Positions 22,121 through 34,891 are shown, numbered from the stretch's first letter. The stretch: DNA of 64,000 nucleotides from Macrolepiota albuminosa (GCA_027475525.1 JAMWFC010000009.1:1674001-1738000); one strand, 5' to 3'. Numbers and translations are program-made. Notes: generated from the sequence alone by a model not told the origin.

Positions 22121-23160
22121 ACTATGGAGGCTGACTGAAAAGCACGCTGCTCTTTTTTTATGCTAGCTGAACAAAATATGATGCATTGCTTTTAAATTTT
22201 ATTTGTTAATAAATTTCAACTCTTTTATACTATTTATTGTTTCATGAGTCGGGGAGTCGGGTGTGACCAAGTGGGTGCTAGTCACGACTCCGCTACAGAA
22301 CAACACGTGATCAATTGTCAGACTTGAAAAAATCCGCACTATTGTTCGCACACCATAGACCCTCTACTACTAAAGTAGTGGGAATCGTGCTATCTCAGGT
22401 CAATGTAGTCCGCGTGCCCCTCTAAGTGGAGTGGGACCATAGTTCCCTTACACAATCTGACTGCGTGGGTAAGGCATAGTATTCAGATTTATTCACAGAA
22501 TGATGGATTTTCTGATTTCTCGATTTAATTCATGTGATTAGGTTGTCATATGTTATATTCGAGTGGGGTTTCTCTCACACACGCCGTACTTCGAGTGACC
22601 CTCCCTCCCTCGCCTGATGATTTCGAACATAGACTAACAGAAACAAATTCCCCGGAGGCAGACTTCGTCAGCTAGCCTCGCTACGGTCAGGGTTCTATGC
22701 CCAGCACTGCATCAAGCACGTCTTCGGAGGCGCGAGCATGGCTATATGAGATGCCATAATAACCACATGCTGCTGCTGCCGCCCAACACGTCAACCTATT
22801 GACCCGTCAAGACGCTGAGAATTTTGATGTTTCCCCTTTATAACTGTCATCTGATCAGTGCCTTTTTGGAGACCACTGCTTTTGACTAGATTTGCATGAT
22901 ACCTATGCAATTTTCAGTCGATCTTCATTCAAATTCTCAGGACGGGACATTTCAAGATGTGATGAAGCAACTAGTCCTAAATTGACGTTGTGTGCGGATA
23001 AGTAGGTACTTGCAAGGTAGCGTCGTGAGTTGTCTCCGCAGAATTCTTTACCGAATACATCATCCGCAAAAGATTCATAAAACATGACGATTGACACACA
23101 CTCGCAGTGACACAATCAGTAGAAACAATGCCGAAGACCATCATTCGGCGGCTTTCAAGA
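22121..23160. other. Intergenic region upstream of the carboxylesterase
   Basis: No ORF with recognisable protein similarity. CpG content rises from about 22240 compared with the flanking transposon. Short GAGTCGGGGAGTCGGG and GTCACGACTCC elements near 22245-22290 form a loose inverted arrangement. It probably contains the esterase promoter, but no specific binding site can be assigned. Confidence 0.4.
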
Positions 23161-23162
23161 GA

Positions 23163-23169
23163 TATATAA
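23163..23169 (+). promoter_or_regulatory. TATA-like box of the carboxylesterase gene
   Basis: TATATAA lies about 40 bp before the predicted start codon at 23204. The spacing would imply a short 5' leader. Positional inference only. Confidence 0.4.
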
Positions 23170-23203
23170 GGGAGGAACGAATGTGGATAAGCAGAGTCCC
23201 GAC

Positions 23204-25530
23204 ATGCTGATCTCCTCACTACTTTTGCTCTCATCGGCTTCCCTAGCATATGCGGCCCCAGAAGTCACATTAGGGCAAACCACATTGGTTGGTCGTGATA
23301 TACCCGGATTGGAGCAGGATTTTTTCGGAGGCGCGCATGTATGAAATTGCTAAGGTAATAGTGACGTTATATCTCTTTTACAGGCATTCCTTTCGCCGAG
23401 CCCCCACTTGGGAACCTGCGCCTTCAACCGCCTCTGATTAAGCTCAGCCCTAGTCCAAACGATTCACAATTCGACGCCACCAACTTCGGCCCGGCATGTC
23501 TACAGGCCGTATGTTTGTGCCTCCAACTTCTGAAACAAAATTTTGAAATGGTGAACCCTGTAGGGAGAGGGGAGCTCGATGTCAGAGGATTGCCTCACAA
23601 TCAACGTTTTTCGTCCCTCGGGTACAAAGGCGGATGCAAAACTCCCGGTAGTGAGTCCATTGTTTTTACTTTTTTAAATCAAAAGATATGTTCTCATCCC
23701 CAATAAAGCTGTTCTGGACGTAAGCACGTGTCATTAGTCAGTGTCTGGATACGCTCATATCCATATCCACTGATTTCAGGTACGGCGGTGGTTTCGTTGC
23801 TGGCCAGTCGAGTCTGTACAATGGGAGCGCGATTGTTGCCCACAGTGTTTCTCGTGTAAGCAACATGTTCGTCAGACAGTCACGATTAATCATGGAACAT
23901 GACAGGGAACACCATTGATCTATGTGAATTTCAATTACAGACTCGGCCCATTGGGGTTCCCGCAGGGTCAGGAGGGTGAGTTTGCTTCACACTGCCAAGA
24001 TCAAGACAAAGAAATAACACATGTTATCCGTAGCTGATGATAATAAGGCGCTCAATCTGGCTATTAAAGATCAGATTACTGCGCTTGAATGGGTCCAAGT
24101 GAACATTGCAGTTTTTGGAGGTGACCCAACCAAAGTAGCCTTGTTCTCCTCTTCGTGGGCATGAATTCACTAATTACAATCTCACGCGTGCAGGTGACAG
24201 CGTTTGGCGAAAGTGCTGGTGCGATCATGACGTCTATTCTTTACTTCAACTCTTCGCTATCCACACTTGTTCGGGGTGTCGTATGGTCTTTTCACTACTT
24301 CTTGTCTCGACCCGCTGATGTCTGCCCCTGCTTCAAAGATTCTCGAATCTGGTTCTCAAGCCTCAGCACTAACATTCAATGCTGAACGGCGCGAGATTGA
24401 TTGGCAGAACTTTGTAGGCGGTGTCCCGTCATGCGCAGACCTTGCCACCTCAGGAAATACTTTTGCTTGCCTCAAGGCTGCTAATACTAGCGATATCCTC
24501 CAGGGATTACTTACTTCGCTTGCATTATCTCAGGAACTCTTCCCGTTTGACCCGACGCTCGATGGACCAGATGGTCTTTATCCCGATATTGCCTCCAGGC
24601 TATTTGCAAAGGGTCAATTTGCTCGTGTTCCTTTTATTGCGGGGACAAATCTTGATGAGGGTGCATATAAGATTCTTTACTTCTCATTTTTGGTACTTAC
24701 AGGTCTGGTTGGATTCAGGGACCCTCTTTACGCCGACTAATGTAGATTCTGAGCAAGACGTTCGTAATCTTATCATTGCGAACTTTTCCCCACCTATTGT
24801 ATCAGCACAAGAGCTGCAGACCACGGCAGACAAGCTCATTGAACTCTACCCCGACATTCCTGCCCTGGGGTCGCCCTTTAATACCGGTAACGAGACATTT
24901 GGGCTTAGTAGTGTATACAAGCAGGCCGCGGCACTTGGTACGTACCTTATGCACATCTTCCTGCACTCTACAAGAATGCTCACGAGAATAATGGAAGACG
25001 GAGATGTGGCTTTCCAGGCCGTGCGGAGGAACTTCAACCAAGTTGCAGCGACAGCAGGTTTAAAGAATTACGGCTATTTATTCACTGAACCACAACCCGC
25101 GTCCGGACGACTTGGAGGTACATTTGTTTCCCCTAGATCGAATTTGATTCATTTGATTTAACATAACAACTAGTCTTTCATGGTTCAGAGATTCCTTTTG
25201 TATACGGAAGTCCAGCTATACAGAATGTAACCGATCGCGCACTTAGCAACGCCATGATAGATTATTGGGTCTCATTCGCAACAAGCCTCGATCCTAACGA
25301 TGGTCTTGGTACTCCGCGTGTGTTTTTCTCTTCCTTATTTGATATCTTTGACTTATGGTCATCGGCCTTGCTGTCTAGGTCCACAATGGGATCAATATAC
25401 CATGACAAACCAGGCAATCATGCAGCTTAATGGTGCGAACTTGACCATGATACCAGACGATTATAGGCAAGAGCAGATTGCATTTATAAACGATATGGCA
25501 GTGGTGTTCCATCATCGCCGTCAGATATAA
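23204..25530 (+). CDS. Secreted type-B carboxylesterase/lipase (spliced)
   Basis: An alpha/beta-hydrolase of the cholinesterase/Candida rugosa lipase-like family, hydrolysing ester substrates outside the cell. The ATG at 23204 begins a signal peptide ([19 protein letters not shown]). Conserved blocks follow: [62 protein letters not shown], the nucleophile elbow [10 protein letters not shown] (Ser at about 24213), the acid Glu in AGTNLDEG and the catalytic His in [13 protein letters not shown] (about 25175). The stop is at 25528-25530. At least ten short introns are needed, for example 23509-23563, 24135-24193, 24661-24718 and 25118-25173. The first intron (23331-23383) has a GC donor. An 11-nt microexon near 23710 seems required. 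Triad and frame look intact, so this is probably a functional host gene. Confidence 0.88.
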
Positions 25531-26012
25531 TGGGCGCCCGTTGATAGGGGATGAGATCTACAAGATATCTTTCAGGCTTTGTCAATTATAAGGCACATGT
25601 ACATATGACCACTACATAGTAGTCGTGATTACAGACAGGTAAACAAGGAATATGGAACATACTATTTTTATTTCTCGAAAAGGGTATGAGTGTATCCGTG
25701 AGCTTGAGGCTCAGGAATAACTAAGAATGGTTGTGTCACTATAGAACTTGCTATAAGCCAGGTACAACTTGTTGTATGATGCTGCTTGAATGACAATGTT
25801 TCAAGATTTAGAATAGATCAATAGGAATGGGCCGCTGCAGCACACAACAATACCAAGGTCTACAGTAGAGTTTTGTCAATGACTGTTTATAAAATTGAAT
25901 AGTCAAAAAGAGACCAATGGCACAATTACTGAAGCAGAGAGAGAAATTTTAGCTACTATTTATATGAAACTTGAGCTCAAATTTAAATGAGTTGAGCTTT
26001 TGAGTGAGTTTG

Positions 26013-26058
26013 TGTTGGGAGACATTCCAACAATGGCTTAGTGGAATGTCTCCCAACA
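26013..26058. repeat. Short perfect inverted repeat
   Basis: Arms TGTTGGGAGACATTCCA (26013-26029) and TGGAATGTCTCCCAACA (26042-26058) are perfect reverse complements around a 12-nt loop. The ends TGTTGGGA and TCCCAACA look like Copia LTR termini brought together. Confidence 0.9.
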
Positions 26059-27464
26059 GTTTGAAGAGAGGGGTTTTTCAATGATTAAGGAAGTTGATCA
26101 TATATATTAGTGTTTATCAACATAAATCCAAGAATTGGATAGCATGATATGTATTGATAAGTAGACAAATAAAACATAGAGACTTAACTTCAAAGCCTTC
26201 AATTTTCATTATTGTCTCTGTAGGCATAGAAGATATTGACATCAATATGACTTCTATACAGAAACAGATGTATCTCTCTGCAATTGTGGCTTCACATTTA
26301 TAGCTTGTAAACAGAAATAGTTTGAGTACTACAACAAACTATGCCAAAAGTGAGAAATGAATCTGCTTCTTGTAGGTATTTTTTGGTGCTATATAAGCAC
26401 AAGATATAATTTATATCCAAGATGATTAATTAAAGTTTCTCAGTTTCTAATAGCTCTCTAATTATTTATTTCAATATATTAAGTGTATCAGTTAATGTAG
26501 ATAAGAGACTAAAATCATAACAGTTGACTCTTTAAATAAAAGGAGTTATAGATTGACAACTCTCATGTACAATTTTTATTCAATGACACTTAGCATCATA
26601 GCAGATTGACAACTAGGTATAAAATGCTAAAAGAAAGCAAATTTATAAACTCAATCAATATGTCAAAATGCAATTTCAGAACAGATTGATCAAACAATAA
26701 ACCATTGCTGGAGCAACAGCTTACATAAACTATTGATGGAATATCAGCTTATATAAGCACATTCTATTAGACAGAAAACTGGATCTATACAAGCTTATAG
26801 AAAAAATAATTCAAAAAGTTCTATGAATACCAAAGACAATGTGGTCTAATTTTCAAAGATGAAAATAAATGAAGAGAACAGAATAATGACTGCTAGAGCA
26901 AAAAAAAAATTTCACATAATTGTACAATTTTCATGTATGCTCCTCTTTCTAGGTACTAGATGTAATAAATTACAATAATAAACAAGGCATTTAACAACAT
27001 GAAACAAATTACATATTCAAGAAAAAAACATATACACTTATTCAAAAAACATACATATATATATGGAAAAAAAAAACAGAATCTTTTAACTTGGTAAAAG
27101 AAAAAAACAATAATGCACTCAATACAGAAAAAAATAACTTAAAATATAGATATATAGAAAATCTATATAGAATGGGACAAGGCCTGGGAAAAAAATGTGA
27201 TTACCAAGGCTGATCAAGAACCTTCCTTTTAGGGTAACAACATCTTATTTTTTGTATTGAACTCTCAATTTTTGTATTTAGAGTATAAAAAATAAAAAAT
27301 CTATATTGTAAACTTCAATATTAATATAAATCCTATGTTTGGACATTTTTAAAAGGTGTCCAGATGAGAAAAGGCCAAACGCAATTTAGTAGACACCACT
27401 TTTTATGTCTTGCATGCTTTTGACCACACATGACCAAACAAACTTGAAATTCACTGTTGTAGTG

Positions 27465-27890
27465 AGAAGACACTACAAATAAAGTAAGTGTCAATTTGTT
27501 GATTGATTGATCAATGTTTACAAACATTGAATTCAGCTTATTTGACACTACAAACAAATTTACAACAAAGTAAATATTGGCTTATTTATTATTGATCAAT
27601 TAATAAACATTCAATTCAGCTACAAACAATTTTGAAATCATTACAACAAAGTAAGTGTTGGTTTGTTTATTGTTGATCAATGCTAATTCAGCTAATTTGA
27701 CATTACAAACAGTATTTGAGACTACAAACAAGTCTAAAATCATTACAACAAAGTAAGTATTGGTTTATTATTATTGATCAATGCTAATACATATTCAATT
27801 CAGCTTATTTGACACTACAAACAGTTAGTATTAGTTCATTTATTATTGATCAATGCTAATAAACATTGAATTCAGCTTATTAGTGAAAGC
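27465..27890. repeat. Diverged tandem repeat, unit about 100 bp
   Basis: Four to five degenerate units contain ACAACAAAGTAAGT(A/G)TTGG, TTATTGATCAATGCTAATA, ATTCAATTCAGCT and TTGACACTACAAACA in that order. Non-coding. Confidence 0.75.
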
Positions 27891-28036
27891 TTGACAACAT
27901 TTAGCTATTGATATACTAGATATATCATCATGTAAGTAACTTTTAAAGAGTTTGAGCTATTGAAATGCTTAAAAAATCAATAATTTAGGCAATCTTCAAC
28001 TACTCATTCTCAACCCAGTACTCCTGAAGGTCAAAG

Positions 28037-28190
28037 ACAGCAGGCTAGGATTGAAAGCAGGCTTCAACAGTTGCAAATGACTGATCCTGATGATCGTCGT
28101 GCACATAGAAGAAACAGCAGGCTAGGATTGAAAGCAGGCTTCAACAGTTGCAAATGACTGATCCTGATGATCGTCGTGCACATAGAAGTA
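28037..28190. repeat. 77-bp tandem duplication (one mismatch)
   Basis: Positions 28037-28113 and 28114-28190 are identical except for one base near the end (28112 versus 28189). The unit starts ACAGCAGGCTAGG. It shifts the Helitron N-terminal frame: the reading before it (STPEGQRQQARIESRLQQLQ) is repeated and broken. Confidence 0.95.
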
Positions 28191-29725
28191 AAAGATCTAC
28201 TTCAGTGGTTATATCACTTCATTTTGGAACTGGGGATAGAGAGTCTGGGAGAGGGGAATCTGGGGGTATAGGGTCTGGGGATAAAGAGTCTGGGAGAGGG
28301 GAATCTGGGGGTAGAGAGTCTGGAGGTAGAGAGTCTGAAGGTAGAGAGTCTGAGGATATGCCTATTGCTGCTCAGAATACATTTGCTATTGTCATTCCTC
28401 AAACTCTTTTGCCTAAAGGATGGGATACACCTTTACAGAATCCTATACTTAGAGTGATGCCACCTCTACCTATTTCTACATCCAGAAAAAACAACAGGCC
28501 TAGAATGGTACCACTTCTACCTGCTCTACCTCTTCCTATACATAGAAGAGACAACCAGCCTACTATTGCTCCACTTCCTGTAGACATTCCTGAAACTGTT
28601 CTGCCTGAAGAATGGGATACTCCTTTACAGAATCCTATGCCTATGGTGCCACCCCTACCTGCTCTGGCATTCAGAAGAGTCAGAAATGTATCTGTACAGA
28701 ATTCTATGCCATCTCTGCCAGCTGCCACACTAGCAGAATTACGAGAGCAGGAAAGGCTGAGACATATGGCTATGGTTCAAGAACAAGAGAGGCAACAGGA
28801 ATTGGCACAAGCAATAGTAGAGGAGCAACAAAGAGTCCTACCAGAAGATCCTAGAAATAATCCTGCTGAGGATATGGAGGAGGACTTGGAATATGTGGAT
28901 CCACCTGTGCAAAATCTACCAGCACCTCCTATGCTACCAAGGGTTGATCATATTCAAGGCATAAATGCTTTGCCAAGAGGAAGACAGCCTTATATAGATG
29001 AACCCTCAGCACATTATCTTGGTCTTATGGATGTCATATGTCCACACTGTCAGGCTCTACATTGGAATGCTGAAAAGCTCACCAGTTCTACTGGACATCA
29101 TACAAAATTTGGCATGTGCTGTCTGCAAGGCCAGATTGATTTGCCTAGACTTGCAGATGCTCCACCAGAACTGCTTGGCTTACTCCAAGGCCATCATGCT
29201 CTTTCTGATGCTTTCAAAGCATCTATTCGCCAATACAATGCAGCCTTTGCATTTACATCTCTGGGAGTCAAAATTGACCAGGCAATTACCAATGCTCCTG
29301 GACCATACAGCTTTAGGATCAATGGAGAGCTCCATCATCTAATAGGTGCTTTGCTTCCAACTGAAGGCAATCATCCTGTGTATGCACAACTCTACTTCTA
29401 TGATTACAATCAACAATTGGCTTTTCATCAAGGAAGCAATCCCAGATTGGATCCACAAATAATGGCCTCTTTGCAGGATATGCTTCATAGAGTCAATCTT
29501 TTTATTGGCTTATACAAGCTTGCAAAGCAGATTATGACAGAAGTTCCTGAAGGCCAACCACAAAGGCTTTCTGTTCAACTTAGGGCTGACTTTGGAGATC
29601 ATCGACGCTACAACAACCCTAATGAACAGGAAGAAGTTGCAGCAATTATACCAGGAGATGGCTCTGAAGAACAGTTAGATTATTGTGACATTGTCCTGCA
29701 TTTGCATGGAGGTCAATTGAAGTGA
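28148..29725 (+). pseudogene. Helitron protein, N-terminal part
   Basis: A 525-codon open frame. The first about 60 residues include a glycine/glutamate/serine minisatellite (ESGGRESGGRESEGRESED) encoded by TCTGGRGGTAGAGAG units at 28240-28360. A proline-rich region (residues 75-200), a Glu/Gln-rich coiled segment (about 205-260) and the conserved N-terminal Helitron block follow. That block contains ICPHCQALHWNAEKL, MCCLQGQIDLP, FRINGELHHLIGALLP and ANPRLDPQIMASLQDML-type sequence. The ORF stops at 29725, just before the Rep domain, where intact proteins read on. The start is uncertain because of the 77-bp duplication. Confidence 0.75.
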
Positions 29726-31340
29726 ATCAGCCATCTGCACCCCTATTATACTCCTCTGCATTACACCATTATATTTTCAACTGGAGAACCTGGATTTCAC
29801 ACCAATATTCAATCTCAATTTAGACCAGCAGATGAACAGAGAACTAAAAAAGTCAGCTAAACTGCATATTATGCATATATGCTGCAGCAGAGGGCTTTGG
29901 AAGCTGATGTTGCATTGCTTTGGAGTGGCAGACTGTTCCAACAATATGTTGTGGATGCATGAGCATCAACAGAACAATCAAAGCTCAATTGGGTTTGACA
30001 AAATCAAAATAAGATTAGGGCTGAAGTTTACCAAGGAGTGGTTGATGCAGCTGCTGGAAATGAAGACTTATGCAGGCAAAGCCAATGTGTGGTCCTCCTC
30101 TCTTCTCATGTTGGAAGTGAACGACACATGCAGCAACTATTCCAGGACTCTATGGCTATTTGCAGACATTTCCACAAACCAGATCTCTTCATTACTATGA
30201 CTGCCAATCCAAAGTGGCCAAAAATAGAAGAGGCTCTGCTGAAAGAACCTATGGTTAATGGAAAGAGGCAAACAGCTTCTGATCATCCAGATATTGTTGC
30301 CAGAGTATTTGAACTTGGGAAAAATGCTCTTTTGAAGAATATAAAAGATGGTCTGTTTGGAAAATGTATGGCATCTGTCCATACCATTGAATTTCAAAAA
30401 AGGGGACTTCCATATATACATATTTTGATTTTTTTTTTATCATCACGACAAGATCAAAGATGCAGCCCATATGGATACTATTGTTTCTGCTCAAATCCCT
30501 GATCTAGTAACTCAGCCTCAATTGTATCAGGTATTGGCTTTGCTTGAATTATCAATGCAGTGACTTACCTTTGTTATTAGGTTGTTACTACCAATATACT
30601 TCATGGTCCATGTGGAGCAGTTTCCCAATGCCAAGTGCATGGTAGATGGCAAATGTTTCAAGAGATATCCCAAGGAATTTCAGGAGGCTACACAGTATGG
30701 TGGTGATGGCTATCCCCAATATGCCAGACCTAACAATGGCTGCTTTTTTGAAAAGCATGGTCGTCATTATGACAATTGTAATGTTGTTCCATACAATTTA
30801 TATCTCTCAGCTAAATTCCAATGTCATATCAATGTGGAAGTCTGTGCTTCAGTGGATGCAATCAAATACATTCACAAGTACATCTACAAGGTTGGAGATT
30901 GCTAGGGAGGAGAGGGATGAAATCAAGGATTATTTGGATGCCAGATACATTTCTGCTCCTGAGGCTTGCTGGCACATCTTTGAATTCAACATGCATGCTG
31001 AATATTCTTCAGTGTACAGATTGCCTGTGCACTTGGAAAACCAGCATGAAGTCTATTTCCCAGATGATGAACCAATACAGGTGGTGGCTGCTAGACCTAA
31101 TGCAGACAAGACTGCACTCACAGCTTGGTTTGAAGCCAATACCAGGTTTCCCAATAATAACACCACTTATCAGAACTTTCCAACCAAGTTTGTTTATGAG
31201 CCATCTAAACAGAGTTGGAAGGAGAAGCAGAGAGGTACAGCAATTGGGAGGATGTACTTTGCTTCACCAAGACAGGGAGAAAGGTTCTATCTCAGGATGC
31301 TCTTGACTGTTGTGACCAATCTATCCAACTTAAAGACTGA
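29726..31340 (+). pseudogene. Helitron Rep (HUH nuclease) domain, broken
   Basis: The Rep nuclease nicks DNA during rolling-circle transposition. Recognisable blocks: SSHVGSERHMQQLFQD (about 30105), LFITMTANPKWPKIEEALL (about 30185-30240), VHTIEFQKRGLPYIHILI (about 30375-30430), KCMVDGKCFKRYPKEFQ (about 30635), DAIKYIHKYIYK (about 30855) and ERFYLRMLLTVV (about 31280). The HUH motif, normally H-x-H, reads YIH, consistent with a C-to-T change, so the metal-binding pair is incomplete. The YIHKYIYK motif carrying the catalytic tyrosines remains. Frame breaks occur near 29725, 30430 and 30905. Dead or non-autonomous. Confidence 0.85.
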
Positions 31341-31423
31341 CAGAGGCAGAGCCGTGACAGAGAAGCGAGATCACCGGGAAGCCAAGAAGAGCCAAGAACA
31401 CTGCTGAAGACAGTGGACACGCA

Positions 31424-33348
31424 GTGTTTGACACCGGATCGGACATCGACAAGCCAGAAGTATGCCAGACAAGACAATATCCAAGACCAGACCAGACAGC
31501 GATGAGACAGTACTACAAGGCGCACGAAACAAGCAGAGCTCAAGACCGGAGATTATGGGGTGTAAAAACCTGTCTATTCGTATGTTTTTCTTGCTTTTTA
31601 TACTTATTCTACCTATTCTCAGTATCGACGATTACAGCAAAACCTCTTCCTTCACCTCCTAATGATGAACTGAACAACTCCTGTGTCACCACCACAATTC
31701 AAAACCACAGCAATCTTTTCAAACTGGTAATGCCCATCCGCATAGAAGTTTTCGAACGTCTTGTTCAACACCATCCAAACCACCCTTTCGTGAATTCAGT
31801 AATTAAGGGCCTCAAGGAAGGTTTCTGGCCTTTTGCCAACACACAACCCTCCACTTATCCACTAACATGTGATATGTCACTTGGAACCCCAGCGGACCCT
31901 ATCAAAGCCAATTTCTTGCGAAAGCAGCGTGATATTGAAGTTGATGCAGGTCGTTTTTCCCCTGATTTTGGCAGCCAGTTGTTCGATGGCATGTACAGTT
32001 CTCCCATTCATGCTGTACCAAAACCCAAATCATCCGATCTCCATCTGGTTACCAACCAATCTGCAGGCACGCATTCTTTGAACTCAATGATAAAATATGA
32101 AAATATCAGTGGCTTTCCTATGGATAATATGAAGCATTTGGGGAGTCAACTACTCAAAATTCGCCGTACATGCAACCGACGCTTGATCTTATGGAAATCC
32201 AATGTCGCCAATGCTTACCGTTTGATTCCGATGCACCCCTGCTGGCAAATCAAGCAAGTAGTGACGATTGACAACTCATGCCATATCGATCATTGCAACT
32301 GTTTTGGTGGACACGCTTCACTCAACTGCTGGGGTTCTGTCAACAGCCTTATAACCTGGTCCGCTCAGGACTCGTATGAGGTGTCAGACCCTTTGTGTTT
32401 CAACGACAATTCTTATGGTGTTAATGATGAAGACGACATGACTTTTTACGAGCCATACCAGCAGTCAATGCCGAAGAGTCAAGTCAATCTCCTGTGGCTA
32501 TGGGATGATCTTGGCGTACCCCATAAACAAAAGAAACAGGTTTTTGGCTCTCCACTAACAATTATCAGTATTTTGGTAGATCCTAACGCTATGTCAATGA
32601 CACTCCCGCTAGAGGCCAAACAAGACCTTATCAAAGAAATTCGTTGCTTTACGTCGTACAGCAAAAGAAGATCCACTCACTACACCAAAAGGGAATGGCA
32701 ACGGTTGGCTGGATGGGTAAATTGGGGCTTGAATGTTTTTCCACTGCTAGCACCGTGCCTTTCAAACGTCTATGCAAAACTGAACTCAGTCCTGGACAAT
32801 CCAAATGCAAGAATTTGGTGCAACACAAGCATCAGGGCTGATCTGATTTGGGGAGCAGATCGTTTTGAGCGTTGCGATGGCACACTTCTTCTCAATGCTC
32901 AAGCCTGGGAACCATCAGATGCTGATCTTATTATTGAGTGTGATGCGTGCCCGACAGGTCTTGCTTTCTGGTACCCACATTTGGTATGTGGGTATTATTG
33001 TCCGGTGGGAAATGATACTCCTCCAGACCTCATTTTCTTTCTGGAGGCTTTGACGGTAGTATGCTCCTTGCAACTGCCAACTCTTTCTTGCATACACCCC
33101 AGTGAATTGTGATCTACTCCAATAACAGTAACACAGTTGACATTTTCAATTCATTGCATGCTCAACCTCTCTATAACCCCTTGCTCAAGTTTGCAGTTGA
33201 TATCCTTTTGGAACGAGACCACAAACTCAAGGTTCTTCACATCTCAGGAACGAACAACATTATCGCAGATCTCCTGTCTAGGCATCAATTTGAAGACGTT
33301 AGAGCTTTACAGCCGACAATTGCCATCTATAACTTTGTACCCCCTTAA
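31424..33348 (+). pseudogene. DIRS-like reverse transcriptase/RNase H
   Basis: The frame is open 31424-33112 and continues in a shifted frame 33109-33348. The first about 90 residues are non-homologous (a hydrophobic stretch there is probably chance). RT starts around IEVFERLVQHHPNHPFVNS. Palm blocks are LHLVTNQSAGTHSLNSMI, ILWKSNVANAYRLIPMHPCW and LLWLWDDLGVPHKQKKQVFG. The position of the catalytic Y-x-D-D reads FNDN, so the second Asp seems replaced by Asn. REWQRLAGWVNWGLNVFPLL and an RNase H-like domain (IIECDACPTGLAFW; ISGTNNIIADLLSRHQ) follow. The enzyme is probably inactive. Confidence 0.8.
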
Positions 33349-33371
33349 GATCTGCTGGAGGCAATAGAGAA

Positions 33372-34370
33372 ATGATTATACCTACCGTGAAACCTAGGCA
33401 ACCCTGCCGGGTTGCTTGGTCAAAGGAGCATTTGATAAGAGAACGCTCCATTGCACTTGGTTACGGAATCGGCGATGCCACCTTTCAATCCTACGGCTCG
33501 GCTCTCAATTCCTACCTCAACTTCATAAAACTTCACCACCTCAAAACAAAGCCTACCGCTGACACGTTATCCCTCTATATGGCATATATGTCCCATCATA
33601 TTGACCCAAAATCTATCACAGTTTACTTGTCTGGTATATGCAACCAACTCAAAATTTATTTCCTGAACGTTCGCAGTGAACGCAATTCCCCACTTGTGAA
33701 GAAGACACTATCAGGCTCGAAAAAATGCTTCTCATCTGTGACCCAGTGGAAGCACGCCTTGACTCATGAAGATATTGTCCAAGTCATTACTCATTATGGT
33801 TCGAACCCCTCACATGACGATCTACTTTTCATTGCTATGCTCTGCACCGGCTTCCATGGCCTTTTGCGCCTTGGAGAAATGACGTGCCCAGACGATGTAG
33901 CCTTACAAGACTATAGGAAAACCACCACATCACGCTCTGTCAACATCGAATATGATCATTTTTCTTTCTTCCTACCAACGCACAAGGCTGATGCCTTTTT
34001 CGAAGGCAATCTAGTCTATATTCGAAAAACTCGCCACGCTTCTGACCCACGATGACAATTCATACGGTACTGGAACAACCGCAGCTCTAAGTTTCCACTG
34101 CATCAAGAACTGTGGCTCCAGGAAGATGGTTCATCACCCACCCGGTCTTTTTTCATATGCTGCTTGCGGAGCTTCTTCAATAACGATATCGCTGGTCAAT
34201 CTCTATGTGCTGGAGGTGCAACCTTTCTTGCTGAGATTGGAGCACCACCCTCTGTAATCCAGGCAACTGGGCGCTGGTCTTCAGACACTTTCCAGAGATA
34301 CATCAGGAAACACCCTATTGTCTTACACGCCCTTGCGCTTAGCAGACGAAGTGAGACAATAGATTGGTAG
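33372..34370 (+). pseudogene. DIRS-like tyrosine recombinase, catalytic residues lost
   Basis: The protein integrates the element without target duplication. The N-terminal SAM-like core-binding domain contains GYGIGDATFQSYGSALNSYL. The catalytic domain has the first Arg in HGLLRLGEMTCPDD (about 33870) and the terminal Tyr in FQRYIRKHP (about 34300). The usual H-x-x-R box appears as GQSLCAGGATFL (about 34190), so both His and Arg are replaced; R-to-C fits a CpG transition. A frame break near 34055 separates the two halves (33372-34055 and 34164-34370). Inactive copy. Confidence 0.8.
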
Positions 34371-34824
34371 CCATTCTTCCTAGGTCTGTTTCCTCACAGA
34401 AACTGGTGCTAGTGCACTAATATTGTTGCTAAAGCAACGACTCGTTATGGTCTCCGAGCTGTCCATGCACACGCAGACATTATGCCGAGACTAACTGAGG
34501 TAAAGTCACCTGAGCAGCTTGCTTAGTGACTACTAACCTCGATCACAGTTGTCGATCAAACTGGTCGATGAGTACTGTATGCCAGTGACAACCACCTTCA
34601 TCGTTTCACTCATTCGTTTTCAACGTTATAGGCAAATAGCCACATACTGTCACTGGTATATGAGCAATAAACACGGGACCGGCTCTACCAAGCTCTCCCC
34701 ATTTGGACCCAGTATAAAAATTTTCTCCTTGTTCTCTTTTTACGACGTTCAGAAGCTCATTGGCTGTGTTAAAGTAAAACTTTCACGAGGCCAATGCGCA
34801 CAGAGTCGTGGGACTCACGTGCTT

Positions 34825-34891
34825 ACCCACTAGGGAGCAAGTTGAGACATTGGTATTCTTTCCAATCTCAATGCTTGCTCCCTAGGTGGGT
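34825..34891. repeat. Hairpin in the 3' region of the DIRS-like element
   Basis: Arms ACCCACTAGGGAGCAAG... (34825-34853) and ...CTTGCTCCCTAGGTGGGT (34862-34891) are near-perfect inverted repeats with one or two bulges around a TATTCTTT loop. It may be part of the split terminal repeat system, but I could not match it to the left end. Confidence 0.8.

Larger units (their letters stand above)
25531..28036. other. AT-rich gene-free region between carboxylesterase and Helitron
   Basis: No convincing coding sequence. It contains a perfect 17-bp-arm palindrome (26013-26058) and a diverged tandem repeat (27465-27890). The first about 100 bases hold the 3' end of the esterase transcript. The Helitron 5' terminus may lie in the last few hundred bases but no TC-start can be fixed. 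Confidence 0.55.

Noticed and set aside
31550..31640. Hydrophobic segment suggesting a membrane protein at the start of the 31424 ORF
   Set aside because: It precedes the RT domain in a truncated leader and has no counterpart in the family; most likely translated non-coding DNA.
33372..34370. Tyrosine recombinase considered as a Crypton or Starship captain
   Set aside because: It directly follows RT/RNase H in the same element and orientation, and its sequence pattern fits DIRS-like retroelements.
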